In this document: piece by piece, positions 32,042 to 34,985 of the stretch
Position numbering within the stretch: the stretch's first letter is position 1
Layout: every line of letters starts with the position of its first letter
Position numbers and translations under genes: made by a program
Assembly (NCBI RefSeq): GCF_900104445.1
Contig: NZ_FNJI01000037.1
Coordinates: forward strand, 1-34,985
Origin: Desulforhopalus singaporensis
GTDB taxonomy: Bacteria; Desulfobacterota; Desulfobulbia; Desulfobulbales; Desulfocapsaceae
Direction of reading: 5' to 3'
DNA length: 34,985 nucleotides
Notes under the pieces: generated by a model
What the model saw: the letters and a program-made list of their open reading frames with translations, nothing else
Database searches by the model: none
Told to the model about the DNA's origin: nothing

Positions 32042-33166
32042 ATGAACCGTACTTCCTTCTGTTTAATCTTTGTTGCCTTATTAGTGCTGGGATCGAGTGC
32101 AATTCTCCAACCGATACCTTCTTATGGTGCTGCGGTCAGTGATGACATGTTTCCCGGCATCATCGATTCAATTCGTTCCGGTGTGGTAACGATCGAGGTG
32201 GTCAGGAACAGGCCAGGGAGCAATGCTGTTTCCACCAACCGTACAGGGGAAGTCTTCTACGACGACCCCGACATCGATAAATTCTTCGGAGGGGCTGCTC
32301 CATCCATACCGCCCGCCCATGAAAACTCAGGACCTGGTTACGCTCAGGGGTCCGGTTTTATTATCGGTTCCGATGGCATCATCATGACCAACGCCCATGT
32401 CATCCAAGGCAGTGACACAATCACCGTCACCCTTTATAATAGACATCGCAGCGATGCCAGGGTGATCGGCAGCGACCGGCGCTCGGATATCGCCCTGATC
32501 AAGCTCAGCGACTTGCCGCAAAACGTCCCCGTACTGCCCCTTGGCACCTCGGAGGGGTTGCGGGCCGGTCAATGGGTGCTGGCCTTCGGGTCACCTTTCC
32601 CGCATATCCAGACGGTAACGGCCGGCATCATCAGCGCCACCGGCCGCAACAGCCTCGGCATCAGCGACTATGAAGACTACATCCAGACCGACGCCGCGAT
32701 CAATCCAGGCAACTCAGGCGGCCCGCTGGTTAACAGCGATGGTGAGGTGATCGGTGTCAATAGCGCCTTTGTAACTGAAACCGGAGGCTATATGGGAGTT
32801 GGCTTTGCAATTCCCATAGACATGGCCCGCCGGGTTGCCGCGCAGCTTATCGAAAACGGTACCATGACCCGGGGGTGGCTCGGTGTCGGTTTAAAAGACA
32901 GCACCCCTGAGCAAATTGGCAATACAATCCTCGATAAAGATTCCCTGCCCGCCACGGTGATCGGTGTTAAACCAGGCTCTCCCGCCTTAGCCGCCGGGAT
33001 CAGGGAGGGCGACCTGATCATCTCGGTGGACGGCCATGTTGTGCGAGGTGCGGCCGACCTGAGAAACAGGGTCTCGCTCACCGCCCCCAACACCGTTATT
33101 AAACTGGTCATCTCCAGGAAAAACTCCACAATTACCAAGAAGGTTCGTCTTGGCGTCCTTGAGTAG
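32042..33166 (+). CDS. HtrA-type periplasmic serine protease with one PDZ domain (DegS-like layout)
   Basis: A 374-residue trypsin-like protease. The N-terminal hydrophobic stretch (about 6-29, ending PSYGA) is a signal peptide or anchor. The catalytic triad is intact: H119 in TNAHV, D149 in RRSDIALIK and S225 in NPGNSGGPLV. A single PDZ domain (about 275-370: RGWLGVGLKD, then VKPGSPALAAGIREGDLIIS VDG) follows, which is the DegS layout rather than the two-PDZ DegP/DegQ layout. It would degrade damaged envelope proteins or cleave a regulated substrate. The insertion at 56-98 (FYDDPDIDKFFGG) is the LA-like loop common in DegP/DegQ. It is transcribed away from the EPS operon from a shared intergenic region. 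Confidence 0.9.
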   Translation: MNRTSFCLIFVALLVLGSSAILQPIPSYGAAVSDDMFPGIIDSIRSGVVTIEVVRNRPGSNAVSTNRTGEVFYDDPDIDKFFGGAAPSIPPAHENSGPGYAQGSGFIIGSDGIIMTNAHVIQGSDTITVTLYNRHRSDARVIGSDRRSDIALIKLSDLPQNVPVLPLGTSEGLRAGQWVLAFGSPFPHIQTVTAGIISATGRNSLGISDYEDYIQTDAAINPGNSGGPLVNSDGEVIGVNSAFVTETGGYMGVGFAIPIDMARRVAAQLIENGTMTRGWLGVGLKDSTPEQIGNTILDKDSLPATVIGVKPGSPALAAGIREGDLIISVDGHVVRGAADLRNRVSLTAPNTVIKLVISRKNSTITKKVRLGVLE

Positions 33167-33224
33167 GCCGGATGCGCGACGGCGGCAATTGCAGTATGGA
33201 ATAAATCCCCATTCCGGTAGACGA

Positions 33225-34943
33225 TCACTGCTCGATCAACACCAGCACCTCCAGCGGAGCAAAGCGGTGATAGAGGGTATCCAATGATGCATGGTATCTA
33301 TCCCCGGTGAAATAATCCTGCCACAGAAGCGATCCCGGTCGCGGAGAATCAATTGCCGCCTCAACATAGGTGCTCAAGGTGTTGGCGCAGATCAACATCT
33401 TGGTGTGGTGCTGCTCCTTGGATGTGCAGTGCACACCAGGCCTGCCCTGTGGGTCGTAGCGGTACTTTGAGATCATCTTCAGATGCACCGGCTCCGGATC
33501 GTTTTTTTGCGATAACCAGGAACGCATGCCGTTCAGCCGTCTTGTCAGGAGGCTAATGTCCTTTTTTCCCTGATCAGCAGCTGTGATCACCGGATAGGTG
33601 AAAAAGTAAAGCCCGCGAACGCCGTGGATAATAGCGAGGTAGGCCAGGTTATTCATTTCTTCAAAACCAGGTAGCCGTGGCCAGCCATGTTTTGCAGAAC
33701 CACTGCCGCCAAAGGCTTGCACGACGGCTTGCAGCCGGTCCGATCCTACCTGGTCGGCTCCTGTATCGATAGAGTCGCTCAGCCAGGTCATGGGCATATT
33801 CGGTACCGGGTACTGGTCAAGCATGAAATAGTCTGCGCCGTCCTGGTAGGCAGAGATCACCTGTGGGCGAACGATTGCCATGGTCGTGAAGTGGCCTGGA
33901 AATCTTTTCTTGAGGTAACGTTGGATCTCGATGGCACGGCCCACCGGGAAGGAATGGATGCCCGGCTCATCGTTGACGTAGAAAGCAAACCTGTTGGTGG
34001 TGATCTTGTCAGCAACTGGTTCAAGTTTTACCGCAAGCTCATCCAGCTGACGCGGGACGTTCAGCGTGCAGTGCAGATTATTCTCGATGCAGGCAGCAAC
34101 ACTCTCCTCGTTCAGGCCGATCACTGCGCTGTTAAACCCGATCTTCTTGATCTCAACCAGATTTTCTGCAGTGGCACCAAACGCCCCGATGGCAAAAAAA
34201 TCATTATCCGGCTCTGGATTGCTGGTTGGTGCCACTGTCTCAACCAGGGTCAGTTGCGGATACCTCATCTGAAAAGTCGTCCCCGGGTAGTAGTTGATAA
34301 ATTTGAACATCCGGTCACCATCCGGTGTATGCTCGGGGCAAACCTGGTAGGCGAACAGGGGTTGGTAACGCCCCGTCTGCCAGTGGGTATTGAGAAGGGT
34401 TCGCTCACCCCAGAGCGAGATCTCCGGATAGGAGCCGTCCAGCGCATTTTGACTGCGGTAAAACTGGGCAGTAAAGAGATATTTGCGGCCGGGTTTACAA
34501 GGTTCAATCGGGGTCTGCCAGACCCCCTGGCGATCTGTTCCTCCGGTGATCCCGATAGTACCCGCGCTGTCTACAGGCGATGGTTGAAAAAACAGTACCG
34601 AGTCATGGATCGTTTCGCCGTCGCCCTTCTGCCATCCGATAGGGGCGTCATGGGCTGGGATGTCTTGTGATTGCGAGCTGTCTGGGGATAGTCCGGCCGT
34701 GAGAGGATTTGTTAACAGGTTCTGTCCTGTCGAACGCAGGGGATAGACTGTTTGGATCTCACTTGCATACAGCTGAGACTGGCAACAGGAGACGATAACG
34801 ACAAGCAAGGCAACTCCAAAAGGTAACGCAACACTTGTCCTGAATGGTGGTACAGACCTATTTATCTGTCTGCACCGGCAATGGTTAAAAGAGCGTGAAT
34901 TGGCCCTGGTGTTATGCAATCGCTCGGCCACGGTTACTGACAA
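33225..34943 (-). CDS. Secreted glycoside-hydrolase-like TIM-barrel protein with N-terminal beta-sandwich; start uncertain
   Basis: About 572 residues. A hydrophobic export signal spans about residues 38-60 (SVALPFGVALLVVIVSCCQS). A beta-sandwich resembling carbohydrate-binding modules covers about 75-235 (LLTNPLTAGLSPD, then GVWQTPIEPCKPGRKYLFTA). A likely TIM barrel covers 245-510, with FAFYVNDEPG (D325-E326-P327) and YFMLDQYPVPNMP (D376) at strand ends where family 2/5/42-like glycosidases and DUF4434-type proteins place acidic residues. The fold assignment is by pattern, not a firm family call. No ATG lies near the signal; TTG 34943 or GTG 34931 are possible, and the frame stays open to the window edge, so the gene may begin outside. 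It converges with the protease gene. Confidence 0.6.
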   Translation of the reverse strand: MSVTVAERLHNTRANSRSFNHCRCRQINRSVPPFRTSVALPFGVALLVVIVSCCQSQLYASEIQTVYPLRSTGQNLLTNPLTAGLSPDSSQSQDIPAHDAPIGWQKGDGETIHDSVLFFQPSPVDSAGTIGITGGTDRQGVWQTPIEPCKPGRKYLFTAQFYRSQNALDGSYPEISLWGERTLLNTHWQTGRYQPLFAYQVCPEHTPDGDRMFKFINYYPGTTFQMRYPQLTLVETVAPTSNPEPDNDFFAIGAFGATAENLVEIKKIGFNSAVIGLNEESVAACIENNLHCTLNVPRQLDELAVKLEPVADKITTNRFAFYVNDEPGIHSFPVGRAIEIQRYLKKRFPGHFTTMAIVRPQVISAYQDGADYFMLDQYPVPNMPMTWLSDSIDTGADQVGSDRLQAVVQAFGGSGSAKHGWPRLPGFEEMNNLAYLAIIHGVRGLYFFTYPVITAADQGKKDISLLTRRLNGMRSWLSQKNDPEPVHLKMISKYRYDPQGRPGVHCTSKEQHHTKMLICANTLSTYVEAAIDSPRPGSLLWQDYFTGDRYHASLDTLYHRFAPLEVLVLIEQ

Positions 34944-34985
34944 GCTAAAAACAACATAGTAGTGATAACCAAGATGCCGGTAAAG

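Overview
The window is a Gram-negative exopolysaccharide (EPS) or O-antigen type locus. Its right half is an orderly synthesis and export operon. Its left half is a mosaic of acquired genes separated by decayed insertion sequences. The outer-membrane lipoprotein exporter, Wzc-type co-polymerase/tyrosine kinase, periplasmic HtrA protease and signal peptides show a diderm bacterium. The gene set and moderately GC-rich right half would fit Desulfobacterota or a related proteobacterial group. That is an inference: no rRNA or tRNA gene was seen, and the species cannot be named.

Layout. 1-1922 holds no intact gene that I recognise: a partial minus-strand frame at the edge, a gmd (GDP-mannose 4,6-dehydratase) 5' remnant at 822 and a decayed IS200/IS605 element (about 986-1480). 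1923-10584 is a plus-strand sugar cluster: Wzx-like flippase, hexapeptide acyltransferase, Wzy-like polymerase, then three glycosyltransferases each followed by a left-handed beta-helix (LbH) acyltransferase. AT content is clearly higher at the left end and falls to the right. 10585-11842 is an IS graveyard with an IS3-family remnant. 11843-13811 has a fourth glycosyltransferase and a DUF218 (ElyC/SanA-like) protein. 13812-16560 is a second accessory patch: a phage terminase small-subunit remnant and a Fic-domain gene (minus) between two diverged 82-bp direct repeats, with candidate operator repeats at its promoter. 16570-17601 encodes a WbpP/TviC-type UDP-N-acetylhexosamine 4-epimerase. 17997-20954 carries genes with no obvious EPS role: a TrmO/TsaA-like protein, an ECHDC3-like enoyl-CoA hydratase and a tandem-flavodoxin protein. 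21222-22343 encodes a secreted polysaccharide-lyase-like protein.

The minus-strand operon reads from 31628 down to 22340: FecR-like periplasmic protein, a strong intrinsic terminator, Wza-like exporter, Wzy-like polymerase/ligase, CpsB-type PHP phosphatase, Wzc-like tyrosine autokinase, a membrane-anchored TPR/beta-sandwich protein, and an unusual J-domain/transmembrane/NTF2-like protein. A divergent HtrA-type protease (32042-33166) and a secreted TIM-barrel hydrolase-like protein (33225-34943) follow.

Together the genes make a repeat unit (glycosyltransferases, epimerase), acylate it (four acyltransferases), flip and polymerise it (Wzx, two Wzy-like proteins), export it (Wzc, Wza), control chain length by tyrosine phosphorylation (Wzc/CpsB), and probably trim it (lyase- and hydrolase-like proteins). 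The initiating phosphoglycosyltransferase is not in this window. The least explained parts are the J-domain/NTF2 membrane protein, the terminator standing between the FecR-like gene and the export operon, the repeat-bounded Fic unit, and the tandem-flavodoxin protein.
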